A stretch of DNA of 64,000 nucleotides from Alistipes sp. (GTDB taxonomy: Bacteria; Bacteroidota; Bacteroidia; Bacteroidales; Rikenellaceae), in assembly GCA_017398045.1 (NCBI GenBank), contig JAFQHI010000025.1, forward strand, positions 1-64,000, read 5' to 3'. Below, piece by piece: positions 16,479 through 23,776 of the stretch (position 1 is the first letter of the stretch; every line of letters starts with the position of its first letter). Made by a program: the position numbers and the translations under genes. A model generated the notes under the pieces. That model was not told where the DNA came from. It saw only the letters and a program-made list of their open reading frames with translations, and did no database searches.

Positions 16479-16616
16479 TTATTGCTCATCCCAATCGGGC
16501 GTTACCTCTTCCTCTTTCCAGTCCTCGGTCGATGCCGCGAATCCGCACTCGACGGAGATTTCCAGCACCTCGTTCATGGGGGCCTCGTAGGCCTCCTTTA
16601 CGTTTTGTCTCTTCAT
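16479..16616 (-). CDS. 45-residue acidic peptide, function unknown
   Basis: ATG at 16616 gives MKRQNVKEAYEAPMNEVLEI and a C-terminal half rich in Glu, Asp and Trp (…FAASTEDWKEEEVTPDWDEQ). There is no signal peptide. The pattern of a YEAP-like motif, an amphipathic strand, Cys34-Gly and a small/acidic tail resembles short peptide genes I have seen near Bacteroidota surface lipoproteins; none has a function known to me. The gene ends 21 bp before the fimbrillin-like gene and starts about 240 nt after the promoter, behind the long hairpin leader. Confidence 0.6.
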   Translation of the reverse strand: MKRQNVKEAYEAPMNEVLEISVECGFAASTEDWKEEEVTPDWDEQ

Positions 16617-16860
16617 TTCTATTGATTGTTTAATGGTTTGCACTCGCCTACAAACAATAAAAAAACGCAGGCTGAACCTATTTATCCGTATCTGAGGCCT
16701 TCGCATTGCCCACCACCAAATAAATGAGTAAAGCCCACGTATGAAACGTGAGCGTCGTGCTTTACTCGTGGTGGTGGTGAAAGTTGCGAAGTTTCAGATA
16801 CCGGAATAAAAGCTAACGCTTTTTATTGTTCATATGTCGTTTCCCCGCAAGGAAACAGCA
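16617..16860 (-). ncRNA. long structured 5' leader: 178-nt imperfect hairpin
   Basis: Left and right arms pair from 16653 to 16830 around the loop ATGAA at 16741-16745. Matching blocks are AACAATAA/TTATTGTT (16653-60 with 16823-30), TATCTGA/TCAGATA (16689-95 with 16794-16800), CTTCGCA/TGCGAAG (16699-705 with 16785-91), CACCACCA/TGGTGGTG (16711-18 with 16772-79), GAGTAAAGC/GCTTTACTC (16726-34 with 16759-67) and CACGT/ACGTG next to the loop. A small GTTTCC/GGAAAC hairpin precedes it. A 6-codon ORF (ATG at 16833, MNNKKR) lies at the 5' foot. Confidence 0.65.
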
Positions 16861-16891
16861 CAAAATTACACTTTTAAGCAGATAATTCAAA
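16861..16891 (-). promoter_or_regulatory. consensus promoter of the hairpin leader/fimbrillin operon
   Basis: On the minus strand TTTG (16891-16888), a 19-bp spacer and TAATTTTG (16868-16861) match the phylum consensus exactly. Transcription would begin near 16855, about 240 nt before the peptide ATG. Confidence 0.75.
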
Positions 16892-16929
16892 GCAAAAAGC
16901 GAAAAAAGTGCGACAGCGCGCCCGAGGAA

Positions 16930-16975
16930 ATAAACAGCAAGAGGGCGTCCCAAAGTTTTCGGACACCCTCTTGCC
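16930..16975 (-). terminator. terminator downstream of the small secreted protein
   Basis: CAAGAGGGCGTCC and GGACACCCTCTTG form a 12-bp stem with one mismatch, about 50 bp beyond the stop of the gene at 17026-17394. Confidence 0.6.
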
Positions 16976-17025
16976 TCTCTGTTCGCCCAACAAAAGAGCC
17001 TTGTTAGGCGACTTTATCTACCCTA

Positions 17026-17394
17026 CTATTTCGTAGGCTTATAATCAAACACATCGTCGAGGGTCTCCCAATCGGCATTGGTGACCGTGCCGGTGATGCC
17101 CTTGTAGTTGAAGACCATCTTGCCCTCGGTTTTCATGCGAATCGTGCAATCGACACCGCTACGCTTAAAGTCGGCATCGCCCAGGTTCTGCTCGCGGAAC
17201 CACTTATACTCGGTGCGGGCGCGGTCCGACAACTTATCGGGGACGAAGCGCATCAGGCGTTGAAAGGTGCGGAGCGAAATCGTAAAATTCATCGCGCTGT
17301 TCGATTTGCTCTCCACACGAATTTTGGTGTTGGTGGCAGCCATAAGGCCCATCGAGCCAACGAGCAACAAGAGGGTCAAAAGCAATTTTTTCAT
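17026..17394 (-). CDS. small secreted protein, function unknown
   Basis: A 122-residue protein with a clear signal peptide (residues 1-20, MKKLLLTLLLLVGSMGLMAA). The mature part is about 100 residues, mixed alpha/beta, with single Cys at about residue 86 and a YKG-type strand near the end. No lipobox. It is a single gene with a textbook promoter, divergent from the metal ABC genes by about 85 bp. I do not recognise the family; periplasmic location is inferred. Confidence 0.7.
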   Translation of the reverse strand: MKKLLLTLLLLVGSMGLMAATNTKIRVESKSNSAMNFTISLRTFQRLMRFVPDKLSDRARTEYKWFREQNLGDADFKRSGVDCTIRMKTEGKMVFNYKGITGTVTNADWETLDDVFDYKPTK

Positions 17395-17418
17395 CTTTAT
17401 TCGGCTTTAAGTGTTGTA

Positions 17419-17450
17419 CAAAACTACACACTTGGGGTGAAAAGTGCAAA
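17419..17450 (-). promoter_or_regulatory. promoter of the small secreted protein gene
   Basis: TTTG (17450-17447), a 20-bp spacer and TAGTTTTG (17426-17419) on the minus strand match the consensus. Confidence 0.7.
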
Positions 17451-17479
17451 TTTCGTGACAAAATTCGTATCTTCGCATC

Positions 17480-18334
17480 GTGAAACGACACCTTATATAT
17501 ATAGCTGCACTCCTCATGCTGGTTGGCTGCGGAGAACCGCGTCCCGCCACCGACCCCACGACCATCTACGTCTCGATTGCTCCCCTGCGCTCGCTCGTCG
17601 AGGCCATCACGGAGCAGGATTTTCCGGTCGAGGTGCTGGTTCCGGCCGGTGCATCGCCCGAAAATTTCGAACTCTCGCCCAAGCAATATATCGCGCTGAA
17701 TGAGGCGCAGTGGCTCTTCTCGACGGGCCTTATCGAGTTTGAGCAGGCCCTTGTTGACAAGCTCCCCTCGCAGGAGAAGGTCATCGACCTGAGTCGTGGC
17801 ATCGAGCTGCTTGCTGGCACCTGTTCGCACGCCCATCACGGCCACAGCCACGCCCACGGCATCGACCCCCACATCTGGACCTCGCCCCGCGCCCTGAAAA
17901 CGATGAGCGAAAACCTCTTCCACGCCATCCGCGAGCGGTATCCCGATTCGGTACGTTATTCACAGAATTTCAACCGTTTGCAGGAGCGTTTGGAGGCTCT
18001 CGACCGAGCGATTGAGGAGCAACTCACGGCATCGGGCGTGGAGCAGTTCATCATCTACCACCCTGCTCTCACCTACTACGCACGCGACTACGGATTGCAC
18101 CAAATCGCCATCGAGGAGGAGGGCAAAGAGCCGTCGGCCAAGCGTTTGGCGGAGCTGATTCGCACGGCACGCGCGGAGGGGATTCGCACCGTCTTGGTGC
18201 AACGCCAATTTCCCCGTTCGAGCGTCGAGGCCGTAGCCGAAGACATGGCGGCCGAGGTCATCGAATTCGACCCATTGGCAGAGGATGTAATCCGGAATAT
18301 CGACCACATCACCACGCTAATCACCCGAAAATGA
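17480..18334 (+). CDS. znuA: metal (zinc-type) ABC transporter substrate-binding lipoprotein
   Basis: A 284-residue cluster A-I binding protein, lipoprotein by its LVGC lipobox (Cys17), with a GTG start. A His-rich loop (HAHHGHSHAHG, residues 117-127) is followed by DPHIWTSP, whose His131 is a usual metal ligand. YHPALTYYARDYGL and EFDPL supply the later ligands. The first ligand site, normally PHxYE, reads PENFE here, so Glu or Asn replaces His. The His-rich loop points to zinc, but manganese is possible. A weak TATCTTCG box at 17468-17475 is just upstream. It overlaps the ATPase gene by 4 bp. Confidence 0.85.
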   Translation: MKRHLIYIAALLMLVGCGEPRPATDPTTIYVSIAPLRSLVEAITEQDFPVEVLVPAGASPENFELSPKQYIALNEAQWLFSTGLIEFEQALVDKLPSQEKVIDLSRGIELLAGTCSHAHHGHSHAHGIDPHIWTSPRALKTMSENLFHAIRERYPDSVRYSQNFNRLQERLEALDRAIEEQLTASGVEQFIIYHPALTYYARDYGLHQIAIEEEGKEPSAKRLAELIRTARAEGIRTVLVQRQFPRSSVEAVAEDMAAEVIEFDPLAEDVIRNIDHITTLITRK

Positions 18335-19095
18335 AGCTCATAGAACTACACGACGTCAGCGTCGGCTACGAGGGCTACGAGGCCCTGCACGCGGTGAATC
18401 TCGCGATTGATTCGGCCGATTTTCTGGGCATCATCGGTCCCAACGGCGGGGGCAAAACGACCCTTGTGAAGGCCATCCTGGGGGCTGTCCCCTACACGGG
18501 AAAAATCGACTACGCGCCCGAATTGTTCGATGGTCGCGAGCGACTGATTGGCTATATGCCCCAAATTACGGAGTTCGACCGCGCCTTTCCCATCTCGGTC
18601 GAGGAGGTGGTTTTGTCGGGCTTGCAGGGACGACGCGGATTCCGCCACCGTTACACACGGAGCGACCGCGAAAAGGCACTCGAGTTGCTTGCAAAAACGG
18701 GCATCGAAGCACTTTCGAAGCGTCCCATCGGCGAGGTGTCGGGCGGTCAGATGCAACGCGCCCTGCTCTGTCGCGCCATTATCTCCGACCCAAAGTTGCT
18801 CATTTTGGACGAGCCGACCAACTTTGTCGATAACCGCTTCGAGCATGAACTCTACCACACCCTCCGCGAGCTGAACGAGCGGATGGCGATTCTCGTTGTT
18901 TCGCACGATGTCGGCACCATCACGAGCCTTGTGAAGGAGATTGTTTGCGTGAATCGGCATGTGCATCGCCACCACTCGAACATCATCACGGCCGAGCAGT
19001 TGGAGAACTACAACTGCCCGATTCAAATCCTTACGCACGGCCACGTCCCCCACACCGTTTTGGCACACCACCCGGGCGACGGATGTTGCGAATGA
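18331..19095 (+). CDS. znuC: metal ABC transporter ATP-binding protein
   Basis: A 254-residue ATPase translationally coupled (ATGA) to the binding-protein gene. Walker A GPNGGGKTT (36-44), signature SGGQMQR, Walker B LLILDEPT and the H-loop SHDVG are intact. The last 50 residues are unusual: His-rich (HVHRHH, THGHVPH, AHHPGD) and ending in CCE, which could bind metal. The membrane permease normally encoded next is absent; the following DNA is non-coding and the next gene is on the other strand. The partner permease must be elsewhere if the system works. Confidence 0.88.
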   Translation: MKLIELHDVSVGYEGYEALHAVNLAIDSADFLGIIGPNGGGKTTLVKAILGAVPYTGKIDYAPELFDGRERLIGYMPQITEFDRAFPISVEEVVLSGLQGRRGFRHRYTRSDREKALELLAKTGIEALSKRPIGEVSGGQMQRALLCRAIISDPKLLILDEPTNFVDNRFEHELYHTLRELNERMAILVVSHDVGTITSLVKEIVCVNRHVHRHHSNIITAEQLENYNCPIQILTHGHVPHTVLAHHPGDGCCE

Positions 19096-19118
19096 TTAGA
19101 AAATCAAATCATTCGCAA
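19086..19118 (+). other. 12-bp perfect hairpin at the end of the ATPase gene
   Basis: TTGCGAATGATT (19086-19097) and AATCATTCGCAA (19107-19118) span the stop codon. No T run follows. Confidence 0.5.
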
Positions 19119-19189
19119 ATTCAAAATTTAGAATTAAAAATTAAGGGCAGGAAAGGCAATAAGAGCAATTAAAGGTGGCTAAAGGATAA

Positions 19190-19226
19190 GACAACGAAAA
19201 AGGAGGGTTCGCGCCCTCCTTTGTTG
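19190..19226. terminator. bidirectional terminator
   Basis: AGGAGGG-TTCGCG-CCCTCCT with flanking ACAAC/GTTGT, and A/T runs on both sides, between convergent genes. The GCTAAAGG-type low-complexity repeat (about 19144-19185) precedes it. Confidence 0.65.
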
Positions 19227-19287
19227 TAATTCTGAAAATGCGTATTGCCCGCAAGAAGTAATTTTCCGCGAAAGTCGCTATAACGAG

Positions 19288-19380
19288 CTATTTTTAGGCA
19301 CACAAAAGGCGAAGAGCGCAGCATACTTTGCGTATGTGAGCATCTTCGCCTTGCGGTGTAACGACAAAAGAGCCGTTTAG
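19288..19380. repeat. CATAC-core hairpin repeat, copy A
   Basis: AAGGCGAAGA (19306-19315) and TCTTCGCCTT (19343-19352) flank the core GCAGCATACTTTGCGTATG. The outer conserved blocks are TTTTTAGGC and AACGACAAAA. It ends 13 bp from the stop of the minus-strand gene at 19394. Copies B and C are at 46897-46992 and 50726-50820. Confidence 0.7.
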
Positions 19381-19393
19381 AGAGGCTTTCGTC

Positions 19394-19681
19394 CTATTTG
19401 GCCTCGTTAATCGCCGACAACTTCTCAAACATCTGACCAAAACCCTCGCCAATTTCGCGACGGAGAGCGGCATAGTGCTTGCGAACGAGCGACTTATTGT
19501 GCGGCTCGGCGGGGTTCATTGCCTTCTTGAAGAACTCGTTGCGCATCTCAACGGCCTCCTGCATGAGGTTCATAATCTCCTCCTCCTTCGAGGGCTGGAA
19601 GCAGATAGCCATATCGCAGTCGAAAACGACCTCCTCCAAGCAGTAGTCAATCTGCTTTTTGAGTACTCTTAAATTTGCCAT
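19394..19681 (-). CDS. small helical cytoplasmic protein, function unknown
   Basis: A 95-residue, mostly alpha-helical, charged protein (MANLRVLKKQIDYCLEEVVF…). It contains FDCDMAICFQPSKEEEI and has no signal or membrane segment. It looks like a conserved uncharacterised protein, but I cannot name a family. A hairpin repeat (copy A) lies just beyond its stop codon. Upstream is about 100 bp of AT-rich DNA to the next gene. Confidence 0.7.
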   Translation of the reverse strand: MANLRVLKKQIDYCLEEVVFDCDMAICFQPSKEEEIMNLMQEAVEMRNEFFKKAMNPAEPHNKSLVRKHYAALRREIGEGFGQMFEKLSAINEAK

Positions 19682-19782
19682 GATATTTTTGTGTTTTTAA
19701 GTGTTTCTATCATGCAAAATTAAGAAATTCTTTCTAAAAACCAAAGATTTTTTCAACGAGCCGCACAATTCCTAAAAAACTA

Positions 19783-20610
19783 CTAAAAATCGACCGCACT
19801 GCCGGGCATGGCCACGATGATACCGAGCGTTTCGCTCGTCAGGAGTTCGTCGCAGCAAGGGTCATCGGGCGAGGGGGCGACCTTCTCCTCGACAAGCACC
19901 ACCTCCTCTACGACCGGCGCGGGGGCCGGTTTGGGGGCTACGGCCATACGCGTCTCGACCAGACGCCCCTCGTTGTATTTCACATCCATTTCGACGCGAC
20001 GCAACGGGGGCAACACCTCTCGGGCCAGGAATTGCCACACGGCCGGCATCTGCTTCAGGGCTGCCTGCTTTTCGGCGGGCGTGTGGTTGCTATCGAGTAT
20101 CTTCAACGCCTCATCGCGCCCCTCGACCGAGGACTGGGCGAGTTTTTCGCGCACGGCACTCCAGGGGGCAATCTCTGCACCAAGTGCAACCTTGCATTGC
20201 GACGAAAGGCCATACTGCTTTTCGGCATAACGCTTGAAATTGGAGGCTCGATGGTCAGCCAGCGACTTGTTGAGTTGCTCCGGGCCATCGGGCGAGGCGT
20301 AACCCGTGATATGAATCGCCTCGACGCGGTGCATCGTATCCTTCAACGTCTGCATCAACATCTTCAACGCTTTCAGCTCCTCGGGATTATCGCCCATCGT
20401 TTGGTTGAGCGTCGCACTGCTGATGGCATAATGCACCGCATAGTCGGCCTCCATGGGGGTTGTGACACGATAGTGGCGCACCTCTTCGCCACCCTCCACA
20501 CGGCTCGATACCAACACCGAATCGGGATGCTGTTGGTTTTGCTGGGCCTCGACCGAAAGGCTCGACAGGAGCATCACCGAGGCAAGAACAGGGGTAAAAA
20601 CTGCTTTCAC
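19783..20610 (-). CDS. OmpA-like domain envelope protein
   Basis: A 275-residue exported protein with a signal peptide (residues 1-23, ending SVEAQQ). Residues of about 55-150 resemble an OmpA-like peptidoglycan-binding domain of the Bacteroidota DUF3868-associated type (HITGYASPDGPEQLNKSLAD, then HRASNFKRYAEKQYG). A Pro/Ala/Val-rich linker follows, and the end holds a Cys-Cys pair (DDPCCDE). In related loci such proteins sit with fimbrial assembly genes; none are adjacent here. Location is the periplasmic face of the outer membrane (inferred). Confidence 0.75.
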   Translation of the reverse strand: MKAVFTPVLASVMLLSSLSVEAQQNQQHPDSVLVSSRVEGGEEVRHYRVTTPMEADYAVHYAISSATLNQTMGDNPEELKALKMLMQTLKDTMHRVEAIHITGYASPDGPEQLNKSLADHRASNFKRYAEKQYGLSSQCKVALGAEIAPWSAVREKLAQSSVEGRDEALKILDSNHTPAEKQAALKQMPAVWQFLAREVLPPLRRVEMDVKYNEGRLVETRMAVAPKPAPAPVVEEVVLVEEKVAPSPDDPCCDELLTSETLGIIVAMPGSAVDF

Positions 20611-20672
20611 GTTACAAAGTTTTAAGTGATTCTACCCCACTGCCGACACAAGAAATGTACCACAAAACGGCA

Positions 20673-20722
20673 AAGCGGGTCTGCCGAATCTTTTTCTTCA
20701 TCGGCAGACCCGCTTGTGTCGG
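20673..20722 (-). terminator. terminator hairpin after the DUF5606 gene
   Basis: AAGCGGGTCTGCCGA (20673-20687) and TCGGCAGACCCGCTT (20701-20715) form a perfect 15-bp stem. A competing CCGACACAAG/CTTGTGTCGG pair (20643-20652 with 20713-20722) partly overlaps it. Confidence 0.7.
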
Positions 20723-20746
20723 GCTTATGCAGTTCGCCTGACGCGC

Positions 20747-21157
20747 CTACTCCTCGTCACCCTCGGTCGGCAACTCAAACTTCGTAAAGCCGGCCTTCAC
20801 GAGGATATTGAACCACGAGAAGCACTTCTTGATATCCGATACGTGTACGCGGTCGCGGTCATACTCGGGCAGCACCTCGGCAAAGGCAGCCTGCAACTCG
20901 GCAGCCGACGACTTGTGGCTGATAGCCTCCTTACCCTCGGTCTTCTCGTAGATGCGCGTAAAGACATCGGCCAGGGCGATATCCTCACCCTCGGTGAACA
21001 TCGAAATTTCCGTCAGCGCACTCACACGCGAGGTGGCCGAAGCGTTCATGCGCTTGCCGTCGATGAGCGACTCCACAATCACGCCACGCTGCGACTGAGC
21101 CACATATTTGAAAAGTCCGGGCTGGCCCGAAATGGCCAAAATCTCTTTCAGTTCCAT
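20747..21157 (-). CDS. DUF5606 domain protein
   Basis: A 136-residue cytoplasmic protein that matches the DUF5606 type of Bacteroidota: MELKEILAISGQPGLFKYVA at the N-terminus, then SRVSALTEISMFTEGEDIAL and a helical half ending in an acidic tail (ELPTEGDEE). The N-terminal half looks like a small beta-barrel. Function is unknown. It begins 12 bp after the stop of the MscS-type channel gene and is probably co-transcribed with it. A strong terminator follows. Confidence 0.82.
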   Translation of the reverse strand: MELKEILAISGQPGLFKYVAQSQRGVIVESLIDGKRMNASATSRVSALTEISMFTEGEDIALADVFTRIYEKTEGKEAISHKSSAAELQAAFAEVLPEYDRDRVHVSDIKKCFSWFNILVKAGFTKFELPTEGDEE

Positions 21158-21168
21158 AGTTTTAATGC

Positions 21169-22086
21169 TTATTTTTCGTTTTTAACATGAATATCCAATT
21201 GCGGGAAGGGGAAGTGAAGACCTGCCTTCGGCAGCTCCTTGTAGAAGCGTTCGTTATACTCGAAGAAGACCTCCCAAAGGTCGGAATTCTTCACCCAGGC
21301 ACGCACCGTGAGGCGGATACAGCTATCTTCGAGCGCGTTGAGCCACACGACCGGAGCCGGTTCTTTCAAGATGCGCTCGTCGGACGACAGCATCTCCAAA
21401 ATCACGCGACGAGCCACCTCTACATCGTCGCCATAGGAGAGCGCAACCGACCAATCGGTACGGCGCGTTGTGGCGGTCGAGTAGTTGTCGATGATGCCCG
21501 TGGCAATGACATTGTTCGGGATGTAAATCGTCTGGTTATCGACGGTCGTAATCACGGTCGAGAAGAGCTTAATCTCCTGCACCGTACCCGATTGTCCTTG
21601 TGCCGTGATGTAGTCACCCACGCGGTAAGGCTTGACCATCAGAATCATCACACCACCGGCAAAGTTCTGTGCCGTACCGCTCAATGCCATACCGATGGCC
21701 AACGTAGCAGCCGAGAAGATGGCGATGAGCGACGTTACGTTCACACCGAGGGTCTGCACCACTATCAGCACCAGAATCAGCACCATGGCTACACTCAACG
21801 TATTGCGGATGAAGGGGCGAATCGACACATCGACCCCCTTGCGCTCAAACATCTTGTCCAACAGGCGCAACACGCGACGAATCAGCCAACGTCCCACGAA
21901 ATAGAAGAGCAGGGCAATCGCAATCTTCACCAGCACCCAAATTGCCTGCTCGGCCAGGTTGGACATCATCTCCTGCATATCGAGGTTCATCAGTTTTTCG
22001 ATACTCTCGACGAACTTCTGTTTCTGCACGCTATCGGGCAGCATCAGCGGTTCGACGCTCTCGGTTTGTGTATAGAGTGGTAACAT
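21169..22086 (-). CDS. MscS-family mechanosensitive ion channel
   Basis: A 305-residue small-conductance channel. Hydrophobic segments lie at about residues 45-65, 85-110 and 115-150. TM3 carries the pore helix pattern SLIAIFSAATLAIGMALSGT, followed by AQNFAGGVMIL, the MscS beta-domain signature (KPYRVGDYITAQGQSGTVQEI) and a C-terminal cage domain. It opens under membrane tension to release solutes after osmotic downshock. A minus-strand -7 box TATTTTTG is at 22124-22117. It heads a two-gene unit with the DUF5606 gene. Confidence 0.92.
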   Translation of the reverse strand: MLPLYTQTESVEPLMLPDSVQKQKFVESIEKLMNLDMQEMMSNLAEQAIWVLVKIAIALLFYFVGRWLIRRVLRLLDKMFERKGVDVSIRPFIRNTLSVAMVLILVLIVVQTLGVNVTSLIAIFSAATLAIGMALSGTAQNFAGGVMILMVKPYRVGDYITAQGQSGTVQEIKLFSTVITTVDNQTIYIPNNVIATGIIDNYSTATTRRTDWSVALSYGDDVEVARRVILEMLSSDERILKEPAPVVWLNALEDSCIRLTVRAWVKNSDLWEVFFEYNERFYKELPKAGLHFPFPQLDIHVKNEK

Positions 22087-22252
22087 CCTCCTAATTTTTT
22101 AACGAAATCTTCTGCAAAAATAGGTAAAAAAAAAGAGAAGTATTTTAACTTTGTGTGATATTTACGTTAAATGCGAACCGAATGCCCAAGATAAGGCATA
22201 AATCCGCCACCGCGGGAGCCATTTCGGGGCAATAAACGGAGTAACCGATAGG

Positions 22253-23032
22253 ATGCAGCAGATAAGATTTGACATAAAGTGGCTCTTTGCAGGCCTGCTG
22301 CTTCTCTTCGTTGGTTGCACGGAGCAGTTTTCCGCAGATGCACCATTGGGAGAGGAGTTGGCCGTGAATAGTTCGCTCGAGGAGCTATGCCAACGCTTTA
22401 CGGGCGCGACGGTCGGCATCGAGGAGGAGATAATCGTTTCGGGGCGTGTCACCTCGTCGGACAAGGCGCAGAATTTCTACCGCTCGCTCATCCTTCAGGA
22501 GGGGTCGGGTGCGGTGGAGATACTGGTCGGGCTGGACAAACTCCACAACGACTACCCCATCGGTTCGAAACTCTACCTGCGGTTGAAGGGACTTTCACTC
22601 GGCAGACGGCTCGGCATTTTGCAGGTGGGCGAAGAGCCGGACCCCGCGAGTGGCTATGTGGCCGACTACCTCTCCTCGAAAGTCAAGGTCGATAACCACG
22701 TTGTGCGCTCCGCGGCACCGCTTGCCGAGTTGCAACCCATCACCTGCACCCTCGACGAACTCGACCCCTCGATGTGCGGTCTGCGAATTCGCATCGAGGG
22801 TCTTCGCTACGCCCCCGAAAAGGAGGATGAACCGTCCGTTTGGAGTGGTTATCATCGTTTTATCGACCGCGAAGGGCGAGCTGTTTACAGCTACGTGCGC
22901 CCCTATGCCGACTTTGCCGACGAACAGATACCACGCTCCGAGGGGTCGCTGACTGGCATCCTGCAATACGATGCGACAGACGATGGTCGCTACCTGCTTA
23001 AACCCAACGATGCAGCGGATTTTCAGCTATAG
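22253..23032 (+). CDS. DUF5689 domain lipoprotein (first of a tandem pair)
   Basis: A 259-residue SPII lipoprotein (LLLFVGC, Cys22). It carries the OB-like DUF5689 fold: an IIVSGRVTSSDKAQNFYRSL strand, SLILQEGSGAVEILV, then YPIGSKLYLRLKGLSLGR. Members are usually surface or periplasmic proteins of unknown role. A possible -7 box TAACTTTG is at 22146-22153. Its 3' end overlaps the start of a second DUF5689 gene by 23 bp, so both are one operon, probably from duplication. Confidence 0.82.
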   Translation: MQQIRFDIKWLFAGLLLLFVGCTEQFSADAPLGEELAVNSSLEELCQRFTGATVGIEEEIIVSGRVTSSDKAQNFYRSLILQEGSGAVEILVGLDKLHNDYPIGSKLYLRLKGLSLGRRLGILQVGEEPDPASGYVADYLSSKVKVDNHVVRSAAPLAELQPITCTLDELDPSMCGLRIRIEGLRYAPEKEDEPSVWSGYHRFIDREGRAVYSYVRPYADFADEQIPRSEGSLTGILQYDATDDGRYLLKPNDAADFQL

Positions 23033-23774
23033 CCTCCTACTGCTTGCGTGGCTCTTTACGGCCTGCAACGAAGCCACCTCCATCGACCCCGATGAGGAGG
23101 AGGTGAGCGGACTGCACTCGATAGCCTACCTAAAATCGCTGTGCGACGAGGGTGAGGAGCTTATCCGTGAAAGCGTTGTCATTCAGGGCGTCGTGACGGC
23201 CAACGACCTATGGGGCGAGATGGAGCGGCAATTTACGATGCAGGACGAGACGGGTGGTCTGACGGTGAATCTGGAGGCAACGCGCATCTTCGAGCAACTT
23301 CCCATCGGCACACGGCTACACATCTACTGCACGGGGCTGACGCTCCGCAACTACGGTGGGCGCATCGAGTTGGGCGACCAGGCGGATGCCTACGGGCGGC
23401 ATGGTATTCTGCAAGAGGACTTTACGCGCTATATCCGCAAACTCCGACCGGCCGAAAGCGAACCGCAACCTCGGCTATGCACCTTTCACGAGATTTCGGC
23501 TGCATGGGTCGATTGCTATGTACGGTTCGACCGGGTGGCGTTTATCGACAAGGGGTGCTGGTGCAACACCGACCCCGTAAGTGGCGAACTTCAAATCACC
23601 GAGCATACGATTCAAAACGAGACAGGCGAGCAGTTCACGGTGCGTGTTCTACCCTCCTGCCACTATGCAAGCGAGCCTCTGCCCGCAGGCAAAGGCTCAC
23701 TCTATGGCATCATCGACCATTTCAACGGCCGTTATGCGTTGCGTGTGGTCAATTACGGCATCTTTTTTCGGTAG
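23010..23774 (+). CDS. DUF5689 domain lipoprotein (second of a tandem pair)
   Basis: A 254-residue lipoprotein (LLAWLFTAC, Cys19) when started at ATG 23010; this start places the signal peptide correctly and overlaps the previous gene by 23 bp in another frame. DUF5689 features are VVIQGVVTANDLWGEMERQF, MQDETGGLTVNLEA and LPIGTRLHIYCTGLTLRNYG. It is a diverged paralogue of the preceding protein, with extra Cys residues (CWCNTDP) in the second half. It is convergent with obg, with only 2 bp between the stops. Confidence 0.82.
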   Translation: MQRIFSYSLLLLAWLFTACNEATSIDPDEEEVSGLHSIAYLKSLCDEGEELIRESVVIQGVVTANDLWGEMERQFTMQDETGGLTVNLEATRIFEQLPIGTRLHIYCTGLTLRNYGGRIELGDQADAYGRHGILQEDFTRYIRKLRPAESEPQPRLCTFHEISAAWVDCYVRFDRVAFIDKGCWCNTDPVSGELQITEHTIQNETGEQFTVRVLPSCHYASEPLPAGKGSLYGIIDHFNGRYALRVVNYGIFFR

Positions 23775-23776
23775 TG

